Shown piece after piece: positions 26,838 to 36,202 of a stretch of DNA of 64,000 bases. The stretch lies in NCBI RefSeq assembly GCF_000746845.1, contig NZ_KN050846.1, forward strand, positions 2,930,963 through 2,994,962, written 5' to 3'. Origin of the DNA: Altibacter lentus (GTDB lineage: Bacteria > Bacteroidota > Bacteroidia > Flavobacteriales > Flavobacteriaceae). Position 1 is the stretch's first letter. Each line of letters starts with the position of its first letter. A model generated the notes under the pieces. That model worked only from the letters and a program-made list of their open reading frames with translations, was not told where the DNA came from and made no database searches. The position numbers and the translations under genes are program-made.

Positions 26838-28142
26838 ATGAACCATTTGTCACTCATCATTAAACGGGAATACCTCAATAAAGTACGCAACAAATCCTTT
26901 ATTATAATGACCTTTCTAAGTCCCCTTATTATGGTAGGGATCTTTACGTTGGTGGCTTATCTTTCGCAACTCAACAACGACAAAGTGAAGCTTATTTCGG
27001 TGCTTGATGAAAGCGGTTTGTTCACAGATCAATTCACGAATACACCCAGTCTTCAATTCAAGTTGTTGTCCAATGTGTCGTTGGAAGAAGCGAAAAGCAC
27101 TTCCGAAGAGAACAGCGATTATGGTCTTCTGTATATCCCAAAAACGGCCACAATCGATGATCTGTCCAAATCGATCACTTTTTATTCTGAAGACTCTCCT
27201 TCGCTTATCGTGATGGACGATATTGAAGATGCCATTGAGGAAAAGACAAATACGCTGAAGCTGCGTGAAGCTGGTATCGATGCGCAAACTATAAAAGAGC
27301 TGCGTATCCGAATTGACGCCAACTTGGAAACCTTTCAGGGAGAAGAAACTTCCAAATTGGGATCGGGACTAAAACTGGCATTTGGAGGAGCAGCGGGGTA
27401 TTTGCTTTTCATGTTTATTATTATATACGGGAATATGATTATGCGTAGTGTGATCGAAGAAAAGACCAGTCGCATCATTGAAGTGATTATCTCTTCTGTA
27501 AAGCCTATAAAGCTGCTTCTGGGAAAGATCTTTGGAACAACCCTGGCAGGTATTACTCAGTTCTTGGCGTGGGTGATCCTTATAGGGGTGCTTAGTGCGG
27601 TGGTAACATCCATACTGGGCATTGACCCGTCTGCAGTGCCAAGTCCTCAACAGGAAATGATCGAAAGCGGTGGTGGGGTGGAAAGTATAGCGCAAGATGT
27701 GATCCTTGAGATTGCCAATCTGCCTATCGCCAATTTAGTTATCATGTTCATCTTATTCTTCATTGGGGGTTATTTGTTGTATGCTTCATTGTATGCTGCC
27801 ATTGGGGCTGCTGTAGATAGTGAGACCGATACACAGCAATTTATGCTTCCAATATTAATGCCGTTGATCCTGGCCGTTTACGTTGGATTCTTTACGGTGA
27901 TCGAAAACCCGCATGGAACTGTCTCTCAAGTATTCTCATATATACCATTCACCTCGCCTGTGGTCATGTTAATGCGAATACCTTTTGGTGTGCCTGTATG
28001 GCAACAAATAGTATCGGTTGTTATTTTATTTGCTACATTTATTGGAACAGTTTGGTTCGCTGCTAAGATCTACCGCGTCGGTATTTTGATGTACGGCAAA
28101 AAACCAAGCTACAAAGAATTGATCAAGTGGCTTAAGTATTAA
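26838..28142 (+). CDS. ABC transporter permease, NatB type
   Basis: The 434-residue product has an N-terminal membrane helix (IIMTFLSPLIMVGIFTLVAYLS), a roughly 130-residue external loop, and five to six more helices in the C-terminal half, the layout of ABC-2/NatB permeases. Family features are MIMRSVIEEKTSRIIEVIISSVKP and LLGKIFGTTLAGITQF. It pairs with the upstream ATPase (8-bp gap), and the MscS gene follows 5 bp downstream. Confidence 0.92.
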   Translation: MNHLSLIIKREYLNKVRNKSFIIMTFLSPLIMVGIFTLVAYLSQLNNDKVKLISVLDESGLFTDQFTNTPSLQFKLLSNVSLEEAKSTSEENSDYGLLYIPKTATIDDLSKSITFYSEDSPSLIVMDDIEDAIEEKTNTLKLREAGIDAQTIKELRIRIDANLETFQGEETSKLGSGLKLAFGGAAGYLLFMFIIIYGNMIMRSVIEEKTSRIIEVIISSVKPIKLLLGKIFGTTLAGITQFLAWVILIGVLSAVVTSILGIDPSAVPSPQQEMIESGGGVESIAQDVILEIANLPIANLVIMFILFFIGGYLLYASLYAAIGAAVDSETDTQQFMLPILMPLILAVYVGFFTVIENPHGTVSQVFSYIPFTSPVVMLMRIPFGVPVWQQIVSVVILFATFIGTVWFAAKIYRVGILMYGKKPSYKELIKWLKY

Positions 28143-28147
28143 AATAC

Positions 28148-29074
28148 ATGCAGGAAGAAAAAGTAACAGAAAAAATTTCTGAAGTAGTCAAAGAGGATAT
28201 CTGGGGAGCCATTCAGGATTTTTTGGAACTCGGCGTTCATTTTGGTGAAGGAGAAAAACAGATCGATATAACCGTTGGGTTGTTAATTCTTGTGGTTTTT
28301 TCGTTTGTGATTGCCAGTTTCTTGCTGAAGTGGATTCGTATTCTGTTTACTCGAAAGATGGAGGAAACAGATAAACTTAAATTCATAAGCGTATTTAAGT
28401 TCATCAAGTATGTGACTTACATCGTAGTGGTGTTTGCTGTACTTAGCGTGGCAGGTATAAATATCACGCCTTTTCTGGCTGCGTCGGCTGCTTTGTTGGT
28501 TGGTGTAGGGCTTGCATTACAGGATCTTTTTCAGGATATCATTGGGGGGATTTTTATTATTGTAGATAAATCACTGCTGGTGGGAGATGTCATTGAGGTT
28601 GATGGCAAGGTAGGGCGTGTCATCGACATAAAATTGCGTACCACAAGAGCACTCACTCGAGATGATAAGATCGTTATCATACCCAATCATAAATTCATTT
28701 CCGATACTATCTTCAATTATACTCAAAACCATCGGACCACCCGAGAATTTGTGCGAGTGGGCGTAGCCTACGGAAGTGATACGCGCTTGGTTGAAAAATT
28801 ATTACTTGAGAGTGTCGCAACTCAAAAAGGTGTGTTAAAAAATCCTAAACCTTTCGTAATGTTTGAAGATTTTGGGGATTCTGCTCTTATCTTTAGTGTG
28901 TTGTTTTTTATAAACGACAGCTTTGTGGACCCACGGATTAAAAGTGAGATTCGATTTAGAATCGATGGACTTTTCAGAGAGAATAATATTACCATTCCGT
29001 TCCCGCAAAGAGATGTTCACATATTTACAAACTCACTTAACACAGATCTAACCTCCAATATGGGGAAAGATTGA
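28148..29074 (+). CDS. MscS family mechanosensitive channel
   Basis: MscS channels open under membrane tension to release solutes during hypo-osmotic shock. The 308-residue product has two or three N-terminal membrane helices, the pore helix region ITPFLAASAALLVGVGLALQDLFQDIIGGIFII, and a beta-domain with VGDVIEVDGKVGRVIDIKLRTT and IPNHKFISD, ending FPQRDVHI. These are diagnostic. It overlaps none of its neighbours but lies in the tight seven-gene run. Confidence 0.95.
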   Translation: MQEEKVTEKISEVVKEDIWGAIQDFLELGVHFGEGEKQIDITVGLLILVVFSFVIASFLLKWIRILFTRKMEETDKLKFISVFKFIKYVTYIVVVFAVLSVAGINITPFLAASAALLVGVGLALQDLFQDIIGGIFIIVDKSLLVGDVIEVDGKVGRVIDIKLRTTRALTRDDKIVIIPNHKFISDTIFNYTQNHRTTREFVRVGVAYGSDTRLVEKLLLESVATQKGVLKNPKPFVMFEDFGDSALIFSVLFFINDSFVDPRIKSEIRFRIDGLFRENNITIPFPQRDVHIFTNSLNTDLTSNMGKD

Positions 29075-29085
29075 CACACGATTTT

Positions 29086-29976
29086 ATGAAAAAGCTCTTA
29101 GTAGTATGCGCCTTTTTTTTCACCTTCACTTCCCTTGTTTTTAGTCAGACTACCGATCTGGCCCGTATCGAATATCTTTACATTCCCTTTGGTAATTCAA
29201 ACAACTCTATAAGCAGGTACCGCGCCTTAGTCCAAGCACCCATACCCTTACAGGTGGGTAGCGGAAAATTTTTAGTCATTGGCCTCGAATACCGCTATGT
29301 GGATATCAGTATCGAAGAGCCAGTACCATTCGACCCTTCCATGGTAAGTTCAGTACAGCAAATGGATGGTTACATTGGATATACCTACAAACTGAAGAAC
29401 GATTGGCGATTGGGGTTCAAAGCAGGAGTACAGATACAGTCAAATCTGGAAGGCGATCTTGTGAGTGACGATTTTATCTACCATGGTGCCGTATATGCCA
29501 TTAAGGATATGAAAAAGGATTCTATCGAGAAACCGTATCGCTGGATCTTAGGGCTTACCTATTCCACAACGCCCGGAAGGAATTTTCCCTTACCACTCAT
29601 TAATTATTATAAGGAATTCCACCCCAATTGGACCTACACCTTGGGGGTGCCAAAGACCAATGTGCGGCACTACCTAAATACTACCCATAAAGATGCGTTG
29701 CAGGCTTTTGTAACCTTGGATAACTTCTTCGGAAATGTTCAAAATAACATCACCATTCCCGGAAATCCTGTGGTAGGTGAGAACATTTCCATGACCAACG
29801 TGATCGCCGGTTTGGGCTACGAACATTTCTTTACAGAACACCTGCTTTTCTATGCCTATGGAGCACATTCGGTGTATAACGAATTCCGATTACGGGATAA
29901 CAACAGGGAGACCGCTTATATTATTAACGATGAAAACACCTTCTATGTTCGGGGTGGGATAAAATTCAAATACTAA
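29086..29976 (+). CDS. DUF6268-like outer-membrane beta-barrel protein
   Basis: The 296-residue product has a signal peptide (MKKLLVVCAFFFTFTSLVFSQ) and about ten amphipathic strands with aromatic girdles, such as KFLVIGLEYRYVDI, MDGYIGYTYKLKNDWRLGFKAG and YRWILGLTYSTTPG, ending in a strand with terminal aromatic (FYVRGGIKFKY). This is the pattern of an outer-membrane barrel, and it resembles the DUF6268 family. Its role in the run is unknown. ATG at 29086 is chosen over a TTG that overlaps the MscS stop. Confidence 0.75.
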   Translation: MKKLLVVCAFFFTFTSLVFSQTTDLARIEYLYIPFGNSNNSISRYRALVQAPIPLQVGSGKFLVIGLEYRYVDISIEEPVPFDPSMVSSVQQMDGYIGYTYKLKNDWRLGFKAGVQIQSNLEGDLVSDDFIYHGAVYAIKDMKKDSIEKPYRWILGLTYSTTPGRNFPLPLINYYKEFHPNWTYTLGVPKTNVRHYLNTTHKDALQAFVTLDNFFGNVQNNITIPGNPVVGENISMTNVIAGLGYEHFFTEHLLFYAYGAHSVYNEFRLRDNNRETAYIINDENTFYVRGGIKFKY

Positions 29977-29977
29977 C

Positions 29978-31141
29978 ATGCCAAAAATCTTAATTATAGA
30001 AGACGAAGCCGCCATTAGAAGGGTTCTTGTTAAAATTCTTTCAGAAGAAAGTGATACCTACGAGGTCACCGAAGCTGAAGACGGACTCTTAGGGATCGAA
30101 CTTATAAAAAAGGACGACTTCGACCTCATACTGTGTGATATTAAAATGCCGAAAATGGATGGGGTGGAAGTACTTGAAGCCGTAAAAAAAATAAAACCCG
30201 AAATACCCATTGTAATGATCTCAGGCCATGGAGATCTGGATACAGCGGTGAATACGATGCGCTTAGGGGCTTTCGATTATATATCAAAACCGCCCGATCT
30301 CAATCGATTACTTAATACAGTTCGAATCGCCCTGGACCGAAAGGAACTTGTCGTTGAGAATACACGTCTCAAGAAAAAAGTGAGCAAGAACTACGAAATG
30401 GTGGGAGAGTCCAAGGCCATTTCACACATAAAAGATATGATCGAGAAGGTGGCCCCTACCGAAGCCCGAGTCTTGATCACAGGACCCAACGGAACCGGTA
30501 AAGAACTGGTGGCCCATTGGCTGCATCAAAAGAGTGATCGTTCCAACGGAACCATGATCGAAGTGAACTGCGCCGCCATCCCCAGTGAGCTTATTGAAAG
30601 TGAGCTGTTTGGTCATGTGAAAGGAGCGTTTACCTCCGCGAACAAAGACCGGGCAGGAAAATTTGAAGCAGCCAACGGAGGAACGATCTTTCTCGATGAA
30701 GTAGGGGACATGAGTCTTTCGGCGCAAGCCAAGGTGTTGCGGGCACTGCAAGAAAATAAGGTGCAGCGTGTAGGGAGCGATAAGGATATTAAAGTGGATG
30801 TGCGTGTGATCGCAGCGACCAATAAAGATTTGAAAAAAGAAATTGAGGAAGGGAATTTTCGTGAGGACTTATATCATCGATTGGCCGTGATCCTTATTAA
30901 AGTTCCGGCCCTGAACGAGCGAAGGGAGGACATCCCGCTGCTGGTGGATTATTTTGCAAAGAAGATCGCCGAGGAACACGGAACATCCAATAAGAAATTT
31001 TCAGAAAAAGCTTTGAAACTACTTCAAGAGTACGACTGGACAGGGAATATTCGCGAATTGCGGAATGTTGTCGAACGATTGATTATCTTAGGGGGGTCGG
31101 AAGTAAGCGAACAGGATGTGAAATTGTTCGCCTCTAAGTAA
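29978..31141 (+). CDS. Sigma-54-type response regulator lacking DNA-binding domain and canonical GAFTGA
   Basis: The 387-residue product has a receiver domain (residues about 1-120, phosphoacceptor Asp54 in ILCDIKMPKMDG) and an AAA+ domain of NtrC type (about 140-375; Walker A GPNGTGKE at 169-176, Walker B GTIFLDEVGD, arginine-finger region FREDLYHRL). The sigma-54-contacting loop reads GAFTSA (216-221) rather than GAFTGA. The chain stops after the AAA+ lid (SEQDVKLFASK) with no Fis-type HTH. No histidine kinase is adjacent. It may work on sigma-54 from solution, work through a partner, or have another role. It is 1 bp from the barrel gene. Confidence 0.9.
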   Translation: MPKILIIEDEAAIRRVLVKILSEESDTYEVTEAEDGLLGIELIKKDDFDLILCDIKMPKMDGVEVLEAVKKIKPEIPIVMISGHGDLDTAVNTMRLGAFDYISKPPDLNRLLNTVRIALDRKELVVENTRLKKKVSKNYEMVGESKAISHIKDMIEKVAPTEARVLITGPNGTGKELVAHWLHQKSDRSNGTMIEVNCAAIPSELIESELFGHVKGAFTSANKDRAGKFEAANGGTIFLDEVGDMSLSAQAKVLRALQENKVQRVGSDKDIKVDVRVIAATNKDLKKEIEEGNFREDLYHRLAVILIKVPALNERREDIPLLVDYFAKKIAEEHGTSNKKFSEKALKLLQEYDWTGNIRELRNVVERLIILGGSEVSEQDVKLFASK

Positions 31142-31146
31142 AAATT

Positions 31147-32025
31147 ATGAAGAATATAAATGTTTCAGCACACAAGATCACAACATCCATAACTATTGAA
31201 GACCTTCCCACACATCTGGACCTGGAAGCTTCTAAAAAAACCATAGAAGATGAACTGAAGACCACCCGAAAAAAACTAGGCGATCTGCAAGATACCATGT
31301 ACGCCCATGGGAAATATGCCGTCTTAGTATGCTTACAGGGTATGGATACTGCCGGAAAGGACAGTTTGATACGTGAAGTTTTTAAGGATTTCAATGCGCG
31401 CGGCGTTGTGGTACACAGTTTTAAGGTCCCTACCGAACTGGAAAAGAAACACGATTTTCTATGGCGACATTACATAGCTTTGCCCGCTCGCGGTAAATTT
31501 GGGGTCTTTAATAGAACACATTATGAGAATGTTCTGGTCACCAGGGTACATCCTGGTTATATTTTAGGGGAATACCTTCCGGGTATAGAATCTCAAGAAG
31601 ATATCGATACCGCTTTCTGGGACAAACGTTTTGAACAAATCAATGCCTTCGAAAAGATCATCGCTCAAAATGGCACCCTTATTTTTAAATTCTTTTTGAA
31701 TCTTTCAAAAGAAGAACAAAAGAACAGGTTGCTCCGCCGTTTGAACAAACCCAATAAGAACTGGAAATTCTCCCCGGGCGATCTGGAAGAGCGAAAGCTT
31801 TGGCCCAAATACATGAAATGTTACCAAGACGTTTTAAATCGCACCTCAAAGGAACACGCACCCTGGTACAATATTCCCGCAGACGATAAACCCACGGCAC
31901 GTTTGTTGGTAGCTACCATTCTGTTGAATGCACTTAAGCAATATGACGATATCAAAGAGCCCGAGCTGGACGATGAGGTGAAAGCAAAACTCTCCGAATA
32001 CAAAGAACAATTACGAACCGAATAA
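31147..32025 (+). CDS. Polyphosphate kinase 2 family protein (PPK2)
   Basis: PPK2 enzymes transfer phosphate between polyphosphate and nucleotides (NDP or NMP). The 292-residue product has the Walker A-like VCLQGMDTAGKDSLIREVF, a lid region (HDFLWRHYIALPARGKFGVFNRTHYENVLVTRVHP) and the Walker B region with LIFKFFLNLSKEEQKNRLLRR. The length and single domain suit PPK2 class III or I; direction cannot be told from sequence. It follows the regulator by 5 bp, and the peptidase gene follows 1 bp later. Confidence 0.93.
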   Translation: MKNINVSAHKITTSITIEDLPTHLDLEASKKTIEDELKTTRKKLGDLQDTMYAHGKYAVLVCLQGMDTAGKDSLIREVFKDFNARGVVVHSFKVPTELEKKHDFLWRHYIALPARGKFGVFNRTHYENVLVTRVHPGYILGEYLPGIESQEDIDTAFWDKRFEQINAFEKIIAQNGTLIFKFFLNLSKEEQKNRLLRRLNKPNKNWKFSPGDLEERKLWPKYMKCYQDVLNRTSKEHAPWYNIPADDKPTARLLVATILLNALKQYDDIKEPELDDEVKAKLSEYKEQLRTE

Positions 32026-32026
32026 T

Positions 32027-33448
32027 ATGCCCTTTATGAGAACGCTTCTACTTGCCGTATGTAGCCTATTTTTTATTACTGAAAGTATTGCCCAAACTAA
32101 TTTTGAACAAGATTCACTTAAGATCCGTTCTATTTTCGACATGGCCTTGTTGGATGGAAAAAGTTACGAGTGGCTGGATCATTTATCCAATGAGATCGGG
32201 GGTCGCTTATCGGGTTCACTCGAAGCCGAACGTGCTGTAAAATATACAGAAAACGAACTGAAAGAACTGGGTCTGGACCGTGTATGGTTGCAGCCGGTAA
32301 TGGTTCCCAAATGGACACGAGGGCTACCGGAATATTCATACATTGAAACAGCACCGGGAATTACATCTATAGCCGATATTTGTGCATTAGGAGGTTCTGT
32401 CGCCACACCCGATGGAGGCCTTAAAGCTGAAGTGATCGAGGTGCAAGGCATTGAAGATCTGGCACGCTATGGAAGAGAACGTATCGAAGGGAAGATCGTT
32501 TTCTACAACCGACCCATGAAAGCAGACCTCATTCATACCTTTGAAGCGTATGGAGGATGCGTGGACCAACGGTATTCCGGAGCAATGGAGGCTGCAAAAT
32601 ACGGCGCTGTGGGCGTTGTGGTTCGCTCTATGAATTTACGCCTTGACGACCTGCCTCACACGGGTACTATGACCTACGGCGATCTTCCTGCAGAACAGCG
32701 TATCCCCGCCTGTGCGATCAGCACGAACGGAGCCGAATACCTTAGCAGTGCTTTAAAGCTGAAACCGGACCTTAAATTTTATTTCAAACAGAACTGTAAG
32801 ACCTTCCCCGATGTTCAATCATTCAATGTTATTGGAGAGATCAAAGGTAGCGTATACCCTAATAAATATATTGTGGTAGGGGGGCATTTGGATTCCTGGG
32901 ATCTGGGGGACGGTTCCCATGATGATGGTGCAGGATGTGTGCAGTCCATGGAAGTATTGCGCTTATTCAAAAAGATCAATTATAAACCCAAGCACACTAT
33001 CCGGGTGGTTTTGTTCATGAATGAAGAAAACGGATTGCGGGGCGGTAATAAGTACGCGGAAGACGCAAAACTTAAGGGAGAGCAACATGTATTCGCCCTA
33101 GAAAGTGATGCCGGGGGATTTACCCCACGAGGATTCTCCTTTGATACCGATGCTGCCAACTTTGAACAGATAAAAAGCTGGGAACCGCTATTTAAGCCCT
33201 ATCTCATTCACTATTTTGAAAAAGGAGGCAGTGGGGCCGATATCGGTCCGTTAAAGGACGACGGAATCGTATTGGCAGGACTTCGCCCGGATTCGCAACG
33301 TTACTTCGATCATCATCATGCCGCAAACGATACCTTCGATGCGGTCAATAAACGAGAACTGGAATTGGGTGGCGCGGCCATGGCGAGTCTGGTGTATCTA
33401 ATGGATAAATACGGCACCAAGACCGAAATGACTACAGTAAAGAATTAA
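32027..33448 (+). CDS. M28 family zinc aminopeptidase with PA domain
   Basis: The 473-residue product has a signal peptide (MRTLLLAVCSLFFITESIA then Q from an alternative Met three codons in) and resembles carboxypeptidase Q/M28 exopeptidases. Zinc and catalytic residues are visible: VVGGHLDSWDLGDGSHDDGAG, MNEENGLRGG, FALESDAGG and the C-terminal FDHHHAANDTFD. A PA domain insert occupies about residues 110-260. It should trim peptides in the periplasm or outside. It ends the seven-gene run and converges on the DUF1801 gene with a 4-bp overlap. Confidence 0.92.
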   Translation: MPFMRTLLLAVCSLFFITESIAQTNFEQDSLKIRSIFDMALLDGKSYEWLDHLSNEIGGRLSGSLEAERAVKYTENELKELGLDRVWLQPVMVPKWTRGLPEYSYIETAPGITSIADICALGGSVATPDGGLKAEVIEVQGIEDLARYGRERIEGKIVFYNRPMKADLIHTFEAYGGCVDQRYSGAMEAAKYGAVGVVVRSMNLRLDDLPHTGTMTYGDLPAEQRIPACAISTNGAEYLSSALKLKPDLKFYFKQNCKTFPDVQSFNVIGEIKGSVYPNKYIVVGGHLDSWDLGDGSHDDGAGCVQSMEVLRLFKKINYKPKHTIRVVLFMNEENGLRGGNKYAEDAKLKGEQHVFALESDAGGFTPRGFSFDTDAANFEQIKSWEPLFKPYLIHYFEKGGSGADIGPLKDDGIVLAGLRPDSQRYFDHHHAANDTFDAVNKRELELGGAAMASLVYLMDKYGTKTEMTTVKN

Positions 33449-33900
33449 TTTTTTATCGCCTTTTCATACCGCTCGATCCATTCATCAGCGGTCATTTTAC
33501 CGGCTAGTTCTCCTAATAAATCATAAGGGATCTTTTTAGTATTCTTAAAACGGATACAACTCTTCCCCATGTCTAACTTTCCGGATACATGCTTAGGATA
33601 TTCCGAAGTGAACCAATCCAATAAAACAGGGTCACTATAGATCCCCATATGATAAAAACCTATGTGGTTCTTTTGAGAAGCAAGGCTCATAAAAGGTAGT
33701 GGTTGTGTAGGATCGCAATGGTATCCATCGGGATATTTGGAGTGCGGAACTACGTATCCTATCATCCCGTAAGCCATGGTTTCCTCAAAACCTGTTGGCA
33801 GGTTCTTTAGTATGGTGCTCCTTAACTTTGAAATGACCTCTTTGCGCTCTTCGGGAAGTTCCTCAATATATTGATCGGGTGTAGCTGCTTTCGATTGCAT
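33445..33900 (-). CDS. DUF1801 domain-containing protein
   Basis: The 151-residue cytoplasmic product fits DUF1801 (YdhG-like fold): TPDQYIEELPEERKEVISKLRSTI, then FEETMAYGMIGYVVP, MSLASQKNHIGFYHMG, and KSCIRFKNTKKIPYDLLGEL. Function is unknown, though relatives are called frataxin-like. The start ATG at 33900 is chosen over an in-frame ATG 33 bp upstream because it fits the family N-terminus. It converges on the M28 peptidase gene (4-bp overlap). Confidence 0.85.
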   Translation of the reverse strand: MQSKAATPDQYIEELPEERKEVISKLRSTILKNLPTGFEETMAYGMIGYVVPHSKYPDGYHCDPTQPLPFMSLASQKNHIGFYHMGIYSDPVLLDWFTSEYPKHVSGKLDMGKSCIRFKNTKKIPYDLLGELAGKMTADEWIERYEKAIKN

Positions 33901-33980
33901 GGGATCGATTATTAGATGATAAATATAAGGCACTTTTGTGCGATTAAAAAAGACGTGTTTTCTACCTTAGCACTTTCTAA

Positions 33981-35387
33981 ATGATACCTGTATTGCTTTC
34001 AAGATACACCAAAGAGTTTAAATACAACCTTTCCTTGGCCACTCCCGTAATTTTGGGAATGTTGGGGCACACCTTGGTAGCATTGGTTGATAACATCATG
34101 GTAGGGCAATTGGGAACTGCAGAATTAGCAGCGGTTTCTTTAGGAAACAGTTTTATGTTTATTGCTATGTCCCTGGGGATAGGATTCTCAACGGCCATTA
34201 CGCCTTTGGTGGCCGAGGCCGATGGTAAAGGAGATTTTGCTGAAGGTAAATCTTCCTTTAAACATGGTCTTTTTTTATGTACGGCATTAGGTATTGCACT
34301 TGTATTGATGGTGTTTGTGGCGAAACCACTAATGTATGCTATGAACCAACCTCCGGAAGTAGTGGAACTGGCTATGCCATATCTCAATCTGGTAGCAGTA
34401 TCTTTACTTCCGCTCATCGTTTTTCAAGGGTTCAAACAGTTTAGCGATGGCCTGTCCCTCACCCGCTATCCCATGTACGCTACCATTGTAGCAAATGTGG
34501 TGAACGTCTTACTGAACTACATATTCATCTTTGGAAAATTTGGATTCCCCGAGTTAGGGGTTGTAGGTGCTGCCATCGGCACATTGGCATCCAGGCTTAT
34601 TATGGTGGCTTATTTGTGGTACTTACTCTCCAAACACTACAAGGCGAGGGATTATGTTACCCATATCAAGTTCTTCACACTTACTAAGAGCATGCTCAAG
34701 AAAGTGATTAATTTAGGGTTTCCTTCAGCAATGCAAATGTTCTTTGAAGTGGCCATATTCACGGCTGCCATTTGGCTTTCCGGAATTTTAGGCAAGAATC
34801 CACAGGCAGCCAATCAAATTGCTTTGAACTTGTCCTCCATGACCTTTATGGTTGCCATGGGCTTTAGTGTGGCCGCCATGATACGTATCGGGAACCAAAA
34901 AGGGATGAATAGATTTAGGGAGCTGAGACGCATTGCTTTTTCCATCTTTCTATTGACAACGATTATGGCTGTGGTGTTTGCAGTGCTGTTCATGCTGTTC
35001 AATACGGCATTGCCAAAACTATATTTGGACTATGACGATCCGGCAAATTTCATAGATAATTTTGAAGTGGTTTCTATCGCCTCCAAGCTTATGTTAATTG
35101 CCGCTGTCTTTCAAATTAGCGATGCCGTTCAAGTAGTTGCATTGGGAGCACTCCGCGGTATGCAGGATGTTAAGATTCCAACGGTAATTACTTTCATTGC
35201 CTACTGGCTGGTAGGTTTTCCAATTTCATTTTACTTGAGTATGTACAGTGATTATGGGAGTTCGGGTATTTGGATCGGTTTGTTGGCCGGACTAACGGTT
35301 TCAGCGTTGTTATTATTCATCAGATTTAATTATCTTTCAAAACAATTGATCCTTTCAGAAAAAGATCAAGCTCAGATACCCTCTTAA
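33981..35387 (+). CDS. MATE family efflux transporter
   Basis: The 468-residue product has twelve membrane helices in two similar halves. MATE features include the opening SLATPVILGMLGHTLVALVDNIMVGQLGTAELAAVSLGNS and the second-half PSAMQMFFEVAIFTAAIWLSG. MATE proteins exchange Na+ or H+ for cationic drugs or metabolites. It resembles the NorM subgroup. The downstream small gene begins 9 bp later. A poor promoter-like TTTG (33935-33938) / TACCTTAG (33963-33970) pair precedes it. Confidence 0.94.
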   Translation: MIPVLLSRYTKEFKYNLSLATPVILGMLGHTLVALVDNIMVGQLGTAELAAVSLGNSFMFIAMSLGIGFSTAITPLVAEADGKGDFAEGKSSFKHGLFLCTALGIALVLMVFVAKPLMYAMNQPPEVVELAMPYLNLVAVSLLPLIVFQGFKQFSDGLSLTRYPMYATIVANVVNVLLNYIFIFGKFGFPELGVVGAAIGTLASRLIMVAYLWYLLSKHYKARDYVTHIKFFTLTKSMLKKVINLGFPSAMQMFFEVAIFTAAIWLSGILGKNPQAANQIALNLSSMTFMVAMGFSVAAMIRIGNQKGMNRFRELRRIAFSIFLLTTIMAVVFAVLFMLFNTALPKLYLDYDDPANFIDNFEVVSIASKLMLIAAVFQISDAVQVVALGALRGMQDVKIPTVITFIAYWLVGFPISFYLSMYSDYGSSGIWIGLLAGLTVSALLLFIRFNYLSKQLILSEKDQAQIPS

Positions 35388-35396
35388 ACTATAACT

Positions 35397-35627
35397 ATGG
35401 ACTTTCCTAAATACTTGCTTGGCGACAATACAGACTATCCTACGGCGATATTTGTGATTCATACTGAATTTCCCCGGTTCATAATCAATCTTGAGAATGA
35501 TGAGGTAGAATGGTTGGAGGAATTCGATCAGCATGATCAAAAGGAACTGGAGGCCGAGACCGAAAACTACATCAAAGAAGCCACCGAATTCTACGATCGT
35601 GAGATCGCCAGATACGAAGAAAATTAA
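35397..35627 (+). CDS. Small acidic conserved protein
   Basis: The 76-residue product is strongly acidic: MDFPKYLLGDNTDYPTAIFV, then INLENDEVEWLEEFDQHDQKELEAETENYIKEATEFYDREIARYEEN. The first half looks like three beta-strands and the second like one helix. I recognise it only as a protein type seen often in Flavobacteriia; function unknown. It is in a tight row with the MATE gene (9 bp) and the PAP2 gene (5 bp). Confidence 0.75.
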   Translation: MDFPKYLLGDNTDYPTAIFVIHTEFPRFIINLENDEVEWLEEFDQHDQKELEAETENYIKEATEFYDREIARYEEN

Positions 35628-35632
35628 ACTAC

Positions 35633-36202
35633 ATGGAAGAACTCCTGCGCTGGGACACCGAATTTTTTACATTTCTCAATTCCTTAGGAAGTGAGCCATG
35701 GGACGGTTTTTGGCAACTTGTCACTTTAAAGTGGACATCCATTCCGCTTTATACTATTCTTCTATACCTCATCTACAAACATCACGGCTTAAAAGGAACG
35801 GTTGTTATAGCAATTGCTGCAGCGCTTATGGTCACCGCGACCGATCAACTGGCAAACCTTTTTAAATATGGCATTCAGCGCCCACGGCCGTGTCAAGTGG
35901 AGGAGTTGCAAGCGACCATTCGGTTTGCGGCAGAGAGGTGTGGCCGTTATGGTTATTTCTCTGCCCATGCTGCCAGCTCTATGGCAACGGCTGTGTTTGC
36001 AGGGTTACTGTTGCGTAATTGGTATCGATACATGCCATTTCTTCTGCTTTTTTGGGCAGTATTGTTAGGTTATAGCCGAATTTACTTAGGTGTACATTAT
36101 CCGTTGGATGTGATCACGGGAATGGCTTTTGGCGGACTGATAGGTTGGTTATTCTTCCAACTTCAATGGTGGTATCGCAGGCGAACTACTTCAGCTTTGT
36201 GA
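35633..36202 (+). CDS. PAP2 family phosphatase
   Basis: PAP2 proteins are membrane acid phosphatases acting on phosphatidate, undecaprenyl diphosphate or lipid A. The 189-residue product has five to six membrane helices and the three signature motifs: K-x6-RP in KYGIQRPRP, the FSAHAASS block in place of PSGH, and S-R-x5-H-x3-D in SRIYLGVHYPLD. The last 17 bp overlap the convergent GT39 gene. With the GT2-LAB_N-GT39 operon next to it, dephosphorylation of a lipid-linked sugar or lipid A is a reasonable inference. Confidence 0.92.
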   Translation: MEELLRWDTEFFTFLNSLGSEPWDGFWQLVTLKWTSIPLYTILLYLIYKHHGLKGTVVIAIAAALMVTATDQLANLFKYGIQRPRPCQVEELQATIRFAAERCGRYGYFSAHAASSMATAVFAGLLLRNWYRYMPFLLLFWAVLLGYSRIYLGVHYPLDVITGMAFGGLIGWLFFQLQWWYRRRTTSAL

